In this document: positions 1-9,056 of the stretch, one piece after another
Position numbering within the stretch: the stretch's first letter is position 1
Layout of the letters: each line of letters begins with the position of its first letter
NCBI GenBank assembly: GCA_009763385.1
Contig: CM019825.1
Coordinates: forward strand, 20,885,499-20,949,498
Length of the DNA stretch: 64,000 nt
Direction: 5' to 3'
DNA from: Coix lacryma-jobi var. lacryma-jobi
Lineage: Eukaryota > Streptophyta > Magnoliopsida > Poales > Poaceae
The notes under the pieces: model-generated
What the model saw: only the letters and a program-made list of their open reading frames with translations
Databases searched by the model: none
What the model was told of the DNA's origin: nothing
Program-made: the position numbers and the translations under genes

Positions 1-70
1 TTCATTATTGATCAGGTAACAAAAGGAATGAACAAGGGTATATGAAGAATATATTTAATATGAAAGAATG

Positions 71-739
71 TCAGAGATCTTGCCTGAAGCACTCCTGCTT
101 CTTATCATCTGTGTCCACGTCATCTGGGGCGTAACGGGACAGCTGGCTGAACCGCGTGAGATACTCACGCACTGTCATCGCGCCCTGCCTGAGATCCTGG
201 AACTCGCGGCGCTTCACCCTGATCTCGCCGAAAGGGACGTACTGGTCGCGGAATGCCCTGCGGAACTCCTCCCAAGTGATCGAGTCGGCGTCCGCATGAG
301 CTGTGGTGTACGCAGTCCACCAGTTCTTCGCCGGGCCCTGAAGCTGGTGCGAGGCGTAGAGGGCCTTATCAAGGTCCCCGACATGGGCAAGCTGCAACTT
401 GCCTGTAATCGTCTCGAGCCAATCATCTGCATCCATTGGCTCTATGGCGTGGTGGAACACTGGAGGGCGCGTCGTCATGAAGCTCCTGAGAGTGTCATCC
501 GGTCGGGGTGGCTGTGCAGCTCCTGCACCCTGAGCACCCTGAGCAGCCTGCGCCATCTGCTGCATGTGCTGCATGATCTGGGCCATGTTCTGCATCATCT
601 CATTCTGCACCTGGGCCATCTGGAGCGGGTCGTACGGAGGCGGAGGTGGAGGTGGTTGAGGATGGGGCGGCTGGTTGCCACCTGCCCCGCTACCGCCAGC
701 GTGACCGGCGTTACCCGCGCTGCTCCTGGTGTCAACCAT
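71..739 (-). CDS. Ty3/gypsy Gag polyprotein fragment
   Basis: Encodes the capsid-type Gag protein that packages retrotransposon RNA in cytoplasmic particles. The start MVDTRSSAG at 739 is followed by a Gly/Pro-rich segment, a Met/Gln-rich stretch (MAQVQNEMMQNMAQIMQHMQ) and the retrotrans_gag core, with DADDWLETI, LQGPAKNWW, TWEEFRRAFRDQYVP, FQDLRQGAMTVREYLTRF and LSRYAP, all typical of grass gypsy gags. The frame stays open to 71 and closes near the edge after KKQECFRQDL; the zinc knuckle and pol would follow to the left, beyond the window. Whether the stop at 71 is natural or a lesion cannot be told here. Translation would be driven by the LTR to its right. Confidence 0.85.
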   Translation of the reverse strand: MVDTRSSAGNAGHAGGSGAGGNQPPHPQPPPPPPPYDPLQMAQVQNEMMQNMAQIMQHMQQMAQAAQGAQGAGAAQPPRPDDTLRSFMTTRPPVFHHAIEPMDADDWLETITGKLQLAHVGDLDKALYASHQLQGPAKNWWTAYTTAHADADSITWEEFRRAFRDQYVPFGEIRVKRREFQDLRQGAMTVREYLTRFSQLSRYAPDDVDTDDKKQECFRQDL

Positions 740-1102
740 CTGTTACATTTTCCAGGAGTAAAAGTGAGATATGATAGATAGATATATAACAACCCTGGTT
801 TGGTTAATTAATTCGATTAGTAAAACATTTTAACAAATGATGTCGCTGCAACCTGACGGTCGCAACACACCAACAATCATTACAAAGAACCAAATCAAAA
901 CATGTGCACAAGTACATGTCAATCAACGTGCTACGAATTCAAACAATTATGGTGGGCATCCTACTATCGGAGGACCTACTTTGAAACAAAGTTTGAATTT
1001 TCAGCAGAGAAAGGGTCTACAGAAGCGAGAAAAGAGATGGGGCTTTTTAAAATAGTTTTGTAAACTCGACGACTGACTAGGGTAGCGTCCTACGGTCAAC
1101 AC

Positions 1103-1115
1103 GGCTCCGATACCA
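1103..1115 (-). other. Primer binding site (tRNA-iMet type)
   Basis: On the minus strand this reads TGGTATCGGAGCC, close to the TGGTATCAGAGCC site that pairs with the 3' end of initiator methionine tRNA in most plant LTR elements. It lies three bases inside the LTR edge at 1119 and fixes the element's orientation and LTR border. Confidence 0.9.
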
Positions 1116-1118
1116 CTC

Positions 1119-2316
1119 TGTGACACCCCAATTTTAAGGACAAAATTGGAGCACAATATATGTATGCCAGGATCAATTTTCATACATATATCCACATCAT
1201 AGTAAATATCAAAACAATGCTTTATTAATAATAACGAACTTTATTACATAAATGACCCTCGGGTCTGAAATAAAAAGGTACAGACTCTCATGATAACAGA
1301 CTCTAATGAAGACTCTGAAGTAGTCGCGGAAAACGGGACTCCATCTCCACAGGAAGGTCGACCGGGGGTAGCGCCATCCTAGTACAGGTCGTCAGGGTCG
1401 AAGCCACCGTCCTCTGGATACTCCGGCTCCTCGTGAACGTAGCCACCAGTGTCTCCGTAATCGCCAGCGTCTGGGTGGGGTAGCAGGGGGACAAAGAGGA
1501 GGGTGAGTACATCGAAATGTACTCCGCAAGTGTAGGAAATATATGTTTATGAGGCTTAAAACAAAGGTAGGCTGACTTTGTTTGACTCAAGCGCCTAAAG
1601 CGACACATCCTATTATTCCTATTAATCCTATGCACCTGTTTACTAGGTTATAGACACAGAAACTGTAGAAAAGTAACAACACTCGGAGTCGCACCGAGCA
1701 AGACCACGCTCGGAGTCTGTGACACCCCAATTTTAAGGACAAAATTGGAGCACAATATATGTATGCCAGGATCAATTTTCATACATATATCCACATCATA
1801 GTAAATATCAAAACAATGCTTTATTAATAATAACGAACTTTATTACATAAATGACCCTCGGGTCTGAAATAAAAAGGTACAGACTCTCATGATAACAGAC
1901 TCTAATGAAGACTCTGAAGTAGTCGCGGAAAACGGGACTCCATCTCCACAGGAAGGTCGACCGGGGGTAGCGCCATCCTAGTACAGGTCGTCAGGGTCGA
2001 AGCCACCATCCTCTGGATACTCCGGCTCCTCGTGAACGTAGCCACCAGTGTCTCCGTAATCGCCAGCGTCTGGGTGGGGTAGCAGGGGGACAAAGAGGAG
2101 GGTGAGTACATCGAAATGTACTCCGCAAGTGTAGGAAATATATGTTTATGAGGCTTAAAACAAAGGTAGGCTGACTTTGTTTGACTCAAGCGCCTAAAGC
2201 GACACATCCTATTATTCCTATTAATCCTATGCACCTGTTTACTAGGTTATAGACACAGAAACTGTAGAAAAGTAACAACACTCGGAGTCGCACCGAGCAA
2301 GACCACGCTCGGAGTC
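1119..2316. repeat. 599-bp tandem duplication of the LTR end
   Basis: Bases 1119-1717 are repeated at 1718-2316. I noticed only one base difference by eye (ccaccgtcctc versus ccaccatcctc). Each copy begins with the LTR terminus TGTGACACC and ends at cgctcggagtc, so the terminal block of the LTR was duplicated next to the PBS. Confidence 0.9.
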
Positions 2317-2423
2317 ACACCGAGTAACCAACACTTGGAGTCACACCAAGCAACCGCACTTGGAGTCGCACCAAGTACCCACACCTGAAGTCCATCAGGC
2401 AACCGCACCTGAAGTCCATCAGA
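2281..2423. repeat. Short tandem repeats forming mini-hairpins with paired changes
   Basis: Six units of about 25 bp, each a 4-5-bp stem around a short AGTC-containing loop: 2281-2297 and 2308-2324 (CTCGG/CCGAG), 2334-2350 and 2359-2375 (CTTGG/CCAAG), 2384-2399 and 2408-2423 (CCTGA/TCAGG, the last imperfect). Stem changes on one side are matched on the other. The first two units also occur in the duplicated block (about 1680-1717). A cognate CTCGA..CCGAG unit is visible near 22932-22950 in the degraded relative. Confidence 0.75.
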
Positions 2424-3714
2424 TGACCCGAAACAGTAACCAGTAACCATCTAATCTCAAAGAAGTCCAAGCCGCTCGTGACCGTGAGCACGGCTGATAT
2501 ATCAGTTTTACACTCTGCAGAGGTTGCACATCGTTACCCATGAGTCGTGCAGATCCCGTCACGCTAAACACTGCCAAGGTGCATAGCAGGTTGCACTGCA
2601 AGGCCTTTACAAAGTCCCTCCAAGTCTGTGTTACACGTACTCTAAGGTTTCTCCCCTGTCCATAAGTCAACGACCCCAAGGGACCCCTCTTGAGCCACTA
2701 AACAAACCCCATGTAGCATAACTTAGAGGAAAACTAATTAATTAGCCAGGTCCAGCCCATCCAGATCTCATGGCTGTGCTGTTAAGCCGGGTTACAGGCT
2801 TCGAGAACCGGGTCCTAGGGATCCAGGCAGGATATGTCTAGCACGAGCCCCGAACCAAAACCAAAAGCAGCTGCCGAGTCCCACGGCACAAAACCACCAA
2901 TACGGTTCCATCCTGCCGGATTTACCTAAACCATGTTTCTACAAAAGTTACCATGCCCACATCGTTTCATAGTTCATTAATCAGGATTAATTATATTTGA
3001 CCATCATCCCATCCCAACATGACTGCAGGGCTAAGCAAGACTTCTACCCGAACAACCCAAAACAGGCGACAAGGATAATATAACAATAACTAGCAAACCA
3101 TATCATGGGATTCAAATTAATGACAAGCATGCATCTACAAGATCTAACTACTCTAGTACCAAAAGTAAAATGAAGTAGGTGCAAGATGTTCAAGGACACT
3201 TGCCTTCGGGCTGGGTCGAATCTGCAGGGTCACAAGGATGGTCTGGAGCGTCCTCGTACTCCGCACTCTCTGGCCCAATCAACATACATGGCACATACCA
3301 AGCAAAATAAGAAACAGTACAACAAACAGTATGAAAACAGTAAACAAATAGTTCTACTGCGTAGAGAACGAAATTATGAATCTAGCGCAAGTTGAATGGG
3401 TCGAATTGGAGTTAAAACGCAAAAGTTATAAGCATTTGAAGTTGGATGGCAATTCTGTGAATAAATCAATCTCATTTTCGGTTTTAGAAATAAAAGAAAC
3501 CAGGTTTTAAATGGCATCAGGACCGGGCGTCATTTTGATGGAAACGGAAGGGCTAGAACGCGAGTTTAATTAGACTCAGTGAATAGGAAGGATGGACTGC
3601 GGGTTTATTTGGCCTATCTGGAGGGGCTCAAGTGCAAAAGTCGCGAGGCTGGTCGGCTGGCGCGTGCGGGGTGTCTGCGTGGCGCCACGCGTCGAGGCTA
3701 GCGGGTTCTCCTCC

Positions 3715-3860
3715 GACTCGCCCGAGGCCAGCGGGCTCTTCTCCGTCTCGCCCGAGGCTAGCGCTGGGTTAGCCTCGGCCTTCCTCTTTCCGACTCGCCC
3801 GAGGCTAGCGCTCGGTTAGCCTCGGCCTTCCTCTTCCGATTCGCCCGAGGCTAGGATTAG
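3715..3860. repeat. GC-rich tandem repeats inside the LTR
   Basis: Four copies of a block starting TCGCCCGAGGC (core near 3715, 3745, 3792 and 3838; spacings about 30, 47 and 46 bp). The same core, on the opposite strand, makes up the 47-bp array of the solo LTR at 33078-33390. Confidence 0.75.
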
Positions 3861-4522
3861 ATCGGGGCGGTCGGCTGGCGTGTGCGCCATGTGTCACCCG
3901 TGGATTGGAGCGGTGCGCCATGCGGCCGGTGAACCAGCTGACGCGGCTTGTGTGGACTGGGTCCATGGTGCTATGCACCTGGTGCATACCGGTTCGAGTT
4001 AGGATCTAATCTGGGCCATTCAGAGGAGATCGGACGGCACCGGATAGAGGAGTGGGGGGGGCTGGCGGCGCCGGTGAGGCTAGACGCGGCGACGCAGGGG
4101 CTCTACGCGGCGGCGCCATAGGGAGCTCGCCGGAGTTCGCTCGGGAATCCGCTAGGGTTCGGTAGAGATTAAATAAAAGGGTCTAGGAGATAGGGGAGCT
4201 CACCACGAGCTTGATGGAGGGGTCGGTGACGCCTATCCGAGCTCGCAGGTGGCCGGTCGACGGAGCAGTGCAGATCCCCGCCTCCTGAGTCTCCGGCGAG
4301 GTCGAGGGGTGGCTTCCCGACTCGGGCGCACTCCGAAGATGGGTCTCCTGGACGCGGTACGCTTCGGCAGCCTCACTGGAGGTCGGAGAGGGGTTCACGG
4401 AGGCCTTCTTGGTGCGGCAGAGAGCTCGGCAGAGCTCTACAATGGTGAGGGCGGCGGCGGGCTCTGGAGATCCTAGATGGAGGGGCGAGGGGTCCTTGCG
4501 GTGGCGGCGCAGGGTCGGGGTA

Positions 4523-4531
4523 GGGTTTATA
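4523..4531 (-). promoter_or_regulatory. Putative LTR TATA box
   Basis: The minus strand reads CTATAAACC at the downstream edge of the GC-rich part of the LTR, oriented towards gag. Position and orientation suit the core promoter of the gypsy element; this is sequence inference only. Confidence 0.5.
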
Positions 4532-5524
4532 GGGTGTGGGGAGGGTTGGATAGACAGGTGGGGGTTGTAGCGGATCGATCGGTGCGGGCGGAGGGGTGAG
4601 GCTGCTGCGTCGCGCGAAGGGCGGACTGGGGGTTGAGGGCGGGCCTGACTGCTGGGGCCCGCGCGTCAGCGGCTGAGCAAGGGAGGGAGGGACGCCGGCG
4701 CTGCGGCTGTGCGGGAGTTGGGCCGGAGGTCGGCCCAAGCGGGAAGGGGGAACGGCCAGCGCGGTGAGGGGAGGGAGGGAGCACGCGGCTGGGCCGAGAG
4801 TGGGGCGGGCCACGCGCGAAGGGGAGAGAGAGGGCCGGTTGGGCTGGGATTGAGGTGGGTTAGGTCCTTTGCCCTTTTTCCCTCTTTGTTTTCTTTTCCA
4901 AATTCTTTTGCAAACTTTTATAAACTCAATTGAAACCAAATTCAATTCAGTTTGAAACAAAACCACTTTGAAATATTTCAAAGATATTTTCCTAGGTTTT
5001 GTAAATAAAGTTTGAGTTTAATTTTGTAAAATTTTTCATAAACCTTTTTATTTGTTTTCTAAATAGAATAAAACCGATTCGCCCTATACGGGTTTAATAA
5101 ATTCCTTTTTCACCCAATAAAATTATGCAACGACATGAATGCAACATGAGAATGATAAATAAATTTTATTTTCCTCCTCTAATAAACTAGCCAACCTATT
5201 TAGTTTCTAAATTCTTTAATTAAATTGGGGAAAAATTAAATCAGGGTGTTACACATATCACATAATTATATCTCTCATTCTTATAAACAAATGAATTTAT
5301 AAAATGACATATAACATGATTATATCTCTCATTCTTATCAGCACATTTAATTTTCTAGCTCAAATTTATAAACAAGTTCATTACACCCAAATTTAGTAAG
5401 AATCACTGGTGGCATAAAAGTAGTAGCAGTTGAACTTGTCTAATTAATTATTACATCAAGATAACAGTGCAGCCTAATCCACTTGACCACAACCAAAGCA
5501 ACTAACAACACCTGCACATTTTTC

Positions 5525-5773
5525 CTACATCACAGTCCAACAAGATGGACTGTCTGTCACTCCAACCTGATAGGAAGGTAAGGTAGGGGTAGGTGCAGTA
5601 GGAATTGAGTTGATTCTTGAGTTGAAAGCCTCTAGAGCTGCAGAAGCTTCCTCAAAAGACTTGTACTTTTTATGCACAGCTCCCTTAACTTTGAGGACAT
5701 ACTGACTGCACTCGGCCCAGCTGGTGTAAATACCTGGCTTGGTGCCCTCGAAAACAACATACCAAGCAGACAT
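5525..5773 (-). CDS. RNase H1 N-terminal / caulimovirus viroplasmin-like domain protein
   Basis: An 82-residue frame starting MSAWYVVFEG. The block WYVVFEGTKPGIYTSWAECS, then KGAVHKKYKSFEEASAALEA, matches the hybrid-binding domain found at the N-terminus of RNase H1 and in caulimovirus viroplasmin (the PF01693-type fold), which binds RNA/DNA hybrids or dsRNA. Nearly the whole frame is this one domain; no RNase H catalytic domain follows, and the tail is a short Pro/Thr-rich stretch. It sits inside a CACTA element, so it is probably a transposon-carried gene or captured domain rather than a host gene. Expression and activity are unknown. Confidence 0.65.
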   Translation of the reverse strand: MSAWYVVFEGTKPGIYTSWAECSQYVLKVKGAVHKKYKSFEEASAALEAFNSRINSIPTAPTPTLPSYQVGVTDSPSCWTVM

Positions 5774-5781
5774 CCTTCTGT

Positions 5782-6300
5782 ATTTTGTAAACTAAAGTAT
5801 TATATATTTCTAATTTCTGTAAACAAATGATTTAACTGATCTCTATTTCTCCAAAAAATTAAAATAAACTAATTAAACCGGTCACATTTTGTAAACTAAA
5901 GTATTATATATTTCTAATTTCTGTAAACAAATAATTTAACTGGTCTCTATTTCTCCAAAATAATAAAATAAACTAGTTAAACCGGTCACATTTTGTAAAC
6001 TAAAGTATTATATATTTCTAATTTCTATAAACAAATGATTTAACTGATCTCTATTTCTTCAAAATAATAAAATAAACTAATTAAACCGGTCACATTTTGT
6101 AAACTAAAGTATTGTATATTTCTAATTTCTGTAAACAAATGATTTAACTGATCTCTATTTCTCAAAAAAACTAATTAAACCGGTCACATTTTGTAAACTA
6201 AAGTATTATATATTTCTATTTTTTGTCAACAAATGATTTAAATGATCTCTATTTCTCTAAAAGATTAAAATAAACTAATTAAACGGTCATATTTTGTTTT
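5782..6300. repeat. 104-bp tandem array, about five copies
   Basis: AT-rich units starting ATTTTGTAAACTAAAGTATT at 5782, 5886, 5990, 6094 and 6188. The first three intervals are exactly 104 bp; the fourth unit is 94 bp because of a 10-bp deletion and the fifth fades near 6300. Each ends with TTAAACCGGTCAC. The array begins just upstream of the minus-strand frame at 5525-5773 and may act as its promoter or as a transposase-binding region. Confidence 0.9.
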
Positions 6301-6547
6301 TAGAGTAATAATTTGAACTATCAAGTCAATGAACTCAAAATAGCTACAAAAATGAAAAACTTAAGCTAGTAATCTTTTAAGGAGTCGATGGCGGTGTAGA
6401 TGTAATGAAATAAATCAATCGCCGGAGATGTGTTAACAAACAAAAATCACCGGAGAAGAGAGCAAACAAGCAAGCAAGTGACTGAATGAAGAAAAAATGA
6501 AGACAGGAGCTCGGGCACGGCTTGAGGTGGAAGAACAGTTCAAATAT

Positions 6548-6900
6548 AGGGAGGGACATTTAGCCCCGGTCCTTATTCCCAGCCGGGGCAAAACCTTTAG
6601 TCCCGGCTGGTGTTACCAACCGGGGCTAAAGATGTCAACCTTTAGCCTCGGCTAGATACACCAACCGGGACAAAACCTTTAGTCCCGGTTGGTGTTACCA
6701 ACCGGGGCTAAAGATGCCAATATTTAGCCCCGGCTAGATACACCAACCGGGGCAAAACCTTTAGTCCCAGTTGGTGTTACCAACCGGGGCTAAAGATGTC
6801 AACATTTAGCCCCGGCTAGATACACCAACCGGGACTAAAGGCCCCTCTGACAATTGAGCCGTTGGGCTGGGGAACGTTACCAACCGGGGCTAAAGATCTT
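6548..6900. repeat. CACTA subterminal inverted motifs
   Basis: About ten alternating copies of TTTAGTCCCGGTTGGTGT and its complement ACCAACCGGGGCTAAAG, several facing each other as near-perfect 30-40-bp palindromes. In CACTA elements such subterminal motifs bind the element's TNPA-type protein; the assignment is by resemblance. Confidence 0.8.
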
Positions 6901-7184
6901 TCTAGTCCCGGGCGCAAATTTTTCCGTGACTAATGCTGATTTTACAAATCGTCGAAATGTCTGTTCTCTGCTAGTGGATTTACGGCCGGCGAGGCCGCCC
7001 AACCGACGATGCCAACTATCGCAGCTGTTGTTACTAGCACCACCATCCTTGGATCTGCAATTGGAAATAAGCCTCCCGATCGATCATAAACAGCCTGTAT
7101 ATATATAGATCGATCTAAATGTAGCTCTCCTTTCGCAGCTAATGGCTCAGAGAGTATAGTATAGGGGGCCTCAGCTCCCTGCTG

Positions 7185-7706
7185 CTAGCTGCTAACACGG
7201 CATATTTCGTTTGTGTAAAATATACGTAGTGGCACGGCGGCTGTCGTCGTCCACACGGCCGGCGGGTAGTGCGGCGTGTGGCCGCCGCCGTAGCCGAAGA
7301 GGCCATAGAGGTGCGCGCTGGGCAGGTAGGCGCTGCAGTGCGCGGCGAAGGAGGCCTCGAGGTGCGCCCTCCGCGCGTGCTGCCGCTCCCGCTTGTGCGC
7401 GTTCTGGTGCCCGCCAGCGCCTGCGACGTCGGAAAGTTGCAGCAGCAGTAGTGGCACTCGAACTTCCTCTCCCCGGCCGCCGCCGCCGTCTCGCTCTCGC
7501 CACCGGCCGCGTCCTCCTTGAGCAGCAGCAGCTGGGCCACGGCCGCCTGCTGGTTGTTGGGGAAGTCCCGGCTGAAGAGGCGGATGCTGGTGGTGTCCCT
7601 GCTCGCCGGCGGCTTCGGTGCCGCGGCGGCCGTGTGGACGACGTACGACAGCCTCTGTGTCGGGGATGTACGGCGGCGTGGGGCCCGTCAGGCAGCCCAC
7701 GCTCAT
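7185..7706 (-). pseudogene. C2H2 zinc-finger protein (GIS/ZFP5/ZFP8-type), frameshifted
   Basis: Plant single-finger C2H2 factors of this type are nuclear regulators of trichome, root-hair and hormone responses. The minus strand encodes KFECHYCCCNFPTSQAL (C-x2-C) in one frame, and GGHQNAHKRERQHARRAHLE in another, followed by a His/Tyr/Gly-rich tail (YLPSAHLYGLFGYGGG) ending at 7185. The two frames meet inside the QALGGHQ signature near 7411-7416, where one base of a G/C run appears to be missing; the finger is therefore split. The N-terminal part (to about 7700) is low-complexity Ala/Pro-rich and no convincing ATG could be fixed; a second frame change may lie near 7650. It is either a pseudogene or an assembly/base-call error. 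No TATA box was identified. Confidence 0.65.
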
Positions 7707-7779
7707 AGTCCACGGTGGCCGCGGCTGCCACGCAGCACGCCACGTCTGCCAAAACCACCCTCCAATACCGCTTAGGAGG

Positions 7780-7901
7780 TTAATTAAACTGTTTTTAAAG
7801 AATATGGTGTAGGAAAACTGGTTTCGTAGGTAGGAGGGGGTTAATTAAACTGTTTTTAAAGAATATGGTGTAGGAAAACTGGTTTGGTAGGTAGGAGTTA
7901 T
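7780..7901. repeat. 61-bp tandem duplication
   Basis: TTAATTAAACTGTTTTTAAA begins at 7780 and again at 7841, each followed by GAATATGGTGTAGGAAAACT and GGTTTSGTAGGTAGGAG. The copies are almost identical, so this is a recent local duplication between the zinc-finger remnant and gene copy A. Confidence 0.85.
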
Positions 7902-8285
7902 GTAGACTTTTTTTCGAATAGTTTTCGTCGTTCGAAGCAGCGGCAGCAGCTGGGACAATTAATGGGCCACCAGAAGAGTCGGCAGATGGGACCCCCAGCG
8001 AGAAAGCCCAACGCCTGAGGAAAACAATCCGGCCTCGATTTCGACTTGGCCCTCACGGAAACTGGCCCATCATCCATCTATCCAACTTCGGGTCGGAGTC
8101 GGACTCGAAAGCGCGTGGCTGGGCCAGATCTGAGATCCAGTCCGGCTGCTTAAATCCAACGCCCTTCCCTTCCCTTCCCTTCATTTCCCCTGGCGCGCAA
8201 GGCAATTCCTCTGCTCCCTCGCCGTCGCCTTCCTTCCGCAACTCCTCGTCGACCCAATCCATCCGCAGCTCCTCCTCCGCCCGAC
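7902..8285 (+). promoter_or_regulatory. Upstream region of Agenet-like gene copy A
   Basis: No gene here. The stretch is conserved in inverted form upstream of copies B and C: the TTCGTCGTTCGAAGCAGC block recurs near 41160-41175, GAAAGCCCAACGCCTGAGG near 40748-40770, and GGCCCAGCC..TTAAATCC just before the genes. TTAAATCCAAC at about 8150 is a possible TATA-like element, followed by a CCCTTCC-rich leader. Confidence 0.5.
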
Positions 8286-9056
8286 ATGGTGATGTATCTG
8301 CCTCAGCGATCCTCTTCCGCCGGAATGCGAGGCGTCCGCCGCGAGCTCAAGCGCAGGAGGTCTAAGCCCTTGGCGCCCACGAGGTCGGTCGGGAAGAAAC
8401 CGTCCGCGTCGCCGCCGCCGCCGACGCGTCAGGGTTCGAGCGACGCCGTCCGAGATCCCCGCCCTCGTCCACCGCACCAGAAGGTCGCACCGTCTACCAT
8501 CTCCCATTCCCGAGGCTCCACCGTCACCGGCGCGTCACCACAGTCCCGGCCTCGCGCTTCGTCGCGCTGCATCGCCGCCTCTCCGCCACCGCCGCCGGCG
8601 CCGCCTCGTCGGTCCGTCCCCAGTTCGTCCGGGCCCGCGAGCCGAGCGAATCCCGGCGTCGCCGCGCTTCTGAGGCCTGGTACGGTGGTTGGTGTCCGCA
8701 CGAGGACCGCGACGCTGAAGACGGGGCAGGTTCTCGTGCTCTGGCTCAAAGCCACGGTCGTGTCGTCCGCCCAGGGAGGCTACGAGGTCGTGTACGACGG
8801 CAGCCGGGCGTCCGGCGATCCCAAGGGCACCGTCCGCGTCGCGCGAGAACACGTCAGGGTGATCAAGACCTCTCCGTCGCCGACGACTCCACCGCCGTCC
8901 CTGCCTCCGCCCACCGCCGCGCAGAAGAAGGAGACGCTGCCTGCGGCGAGGCCGACCACGGCGGGGAAGAGCGCGCGCCTCATCCGAAGCCTCTTGCCAG
9001 AGATGGAGCGGCAGCGCCAGGCCCGGGCTGCCTTGTCAGGAATCGGATGCGAGTAG
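8286..9056 (+). CDS. Unknown basic protein with Agenet/Tudor-like core, copy A
   Basis: A 256-residue intronless frame, ATG at 8286. I do not recognise a named family. Residues 1-125 are Arg/Ser/Pro-rich and likely disordered (RRELKRRRSKPLAPTRS, PPPPPAPPRRS). Residues about 130-193 form the only compact block (LRPGTVVGVRTRTA, KTGQVLVLWLKATVVS, GGYEVVYDG, GTVRVAREHVRVI), whose pattern of a basic strand, an x-W-x-A-T-V-V strand and a Y-x-V-x-Y-D strand resembles Agenet/Tudor-like chromatin-reader folds. The C-terminus has a conserved ARPTTAGKSARLIRSLLPEM helix. Two paralogues at 39707-40467 (broken) and 42360-43097 (intact) keep the core and the C-terminal helix, which supports a real protein. 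A nuclear, chromatin or nucleic-acid role is inference from composition only. Confidence 0.7.
   Translation: MVMYLPQRSSSAGMRGVRRELKRRRSKPLAPTRSVGKKPSASPPPPTRQGSSDAVRDPRPRPPHQKVAPSTISHSRGSTVTGASPQSRPRASSRCIAASPPPPPAPPRRSVPSSSGPASRANPGVAALLRPGTVVGVRTRTATLKTGQVLVLWLKATVVSSAQGGYEVVYDGSRASGDPKGTVRVAREHVRVIKTSPSPTTPPPSLPPPTAAQKKETLPAARPTTAGKSARLIRSLLPEMERQRQARAALSGIGCE

Larger units (their letters stand above)
1..5253 (-). mobile_element. Ty3/gypsy LTR retrotransposon, 5' part
   Basis: This is the 5' portion of a minus-strand gypsy element. Read on the minus strand it starts with a long LTR (5253 down to 1119), then a primer binding site (1115-1103), an untranslated leader of about 360 bases (1102-740) and a gag reading frame (739-71) that nears the window edge. 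Protease, RT, integrase and the second LTR lie outside, so neither completeness nor a target-site duplication can be judged. The right LTR edge abuts sequence interpreted as a CACTA element, so the gypsy copy probably inserted into that CACTA. Family placement rests on the gag type and LTR ends only. Confidence 0.85.
1119..5253 (-). repeat. 5' LTR of the gypsy element (about 4.1 kb)
   Basis: The borders are the TG/CA ends: minus strand TGTAACACCC starts at 5253 and the LTR ends with GGGGTGTCACA at 1119, just before the PBS. The LTR is long partly because its terminal 599 bp is present twice. It holds mini-hairpin repeats (2281-2423), GC-rich 46/47-bp repeats (3715-3860), a TATA-like box on the minus strand near 4523-4531 and an A+T-rich end (4860-5250). 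Open frames inside it (for example a proline-rich one at 4373-4981 and two 110-codon frames in the duplicated part) look like chance frames. A degraded relative lies at 22443-22970. Confidence 0.85.
5254..6976. mobile_element. CACTA transposon, right-hand part
   Basis: The right end is set by ...CTCTGCTAGTG at 6976, the inverse of a CACTAGCAGAG terminus, and 6548-6900 is packed with the inverted subterminal motifs typical of grass CACTA elements (AGTCCCGGTTGGTGTTACCA and its complement). The left part is cut off by the gypsy LTR at 5253. Inside are a viroplasmin-like reading frame (5525-5773, minus) and a 104-bp array (5782-6300). No TNP2 or TNPA transposase frame is visible here, so this copy or remnant is non-autonomous as far as can be seen. 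The left end and target duplication are unavailable. Confidence 0.7.

Noticed and set aside
1303..2234. Two near-identical 110-codon frames
   Set aside because: They are the same LTR segment seen twice because of the 599-bp duplication; no protein similarity recognised.
4373..4981. Proline-rich 202-codon frame on the minus strand
   Set aside because: Within the gypsy LTR and next to its promoter-like part; no domain, composition follows GC content.
7211..7775. Plus-strand frames across the zinc-finger locus
   Set aside because: The C2H2 signature is on the minus strand; the plus-strand frames are Arg/Ala-rich shadows.
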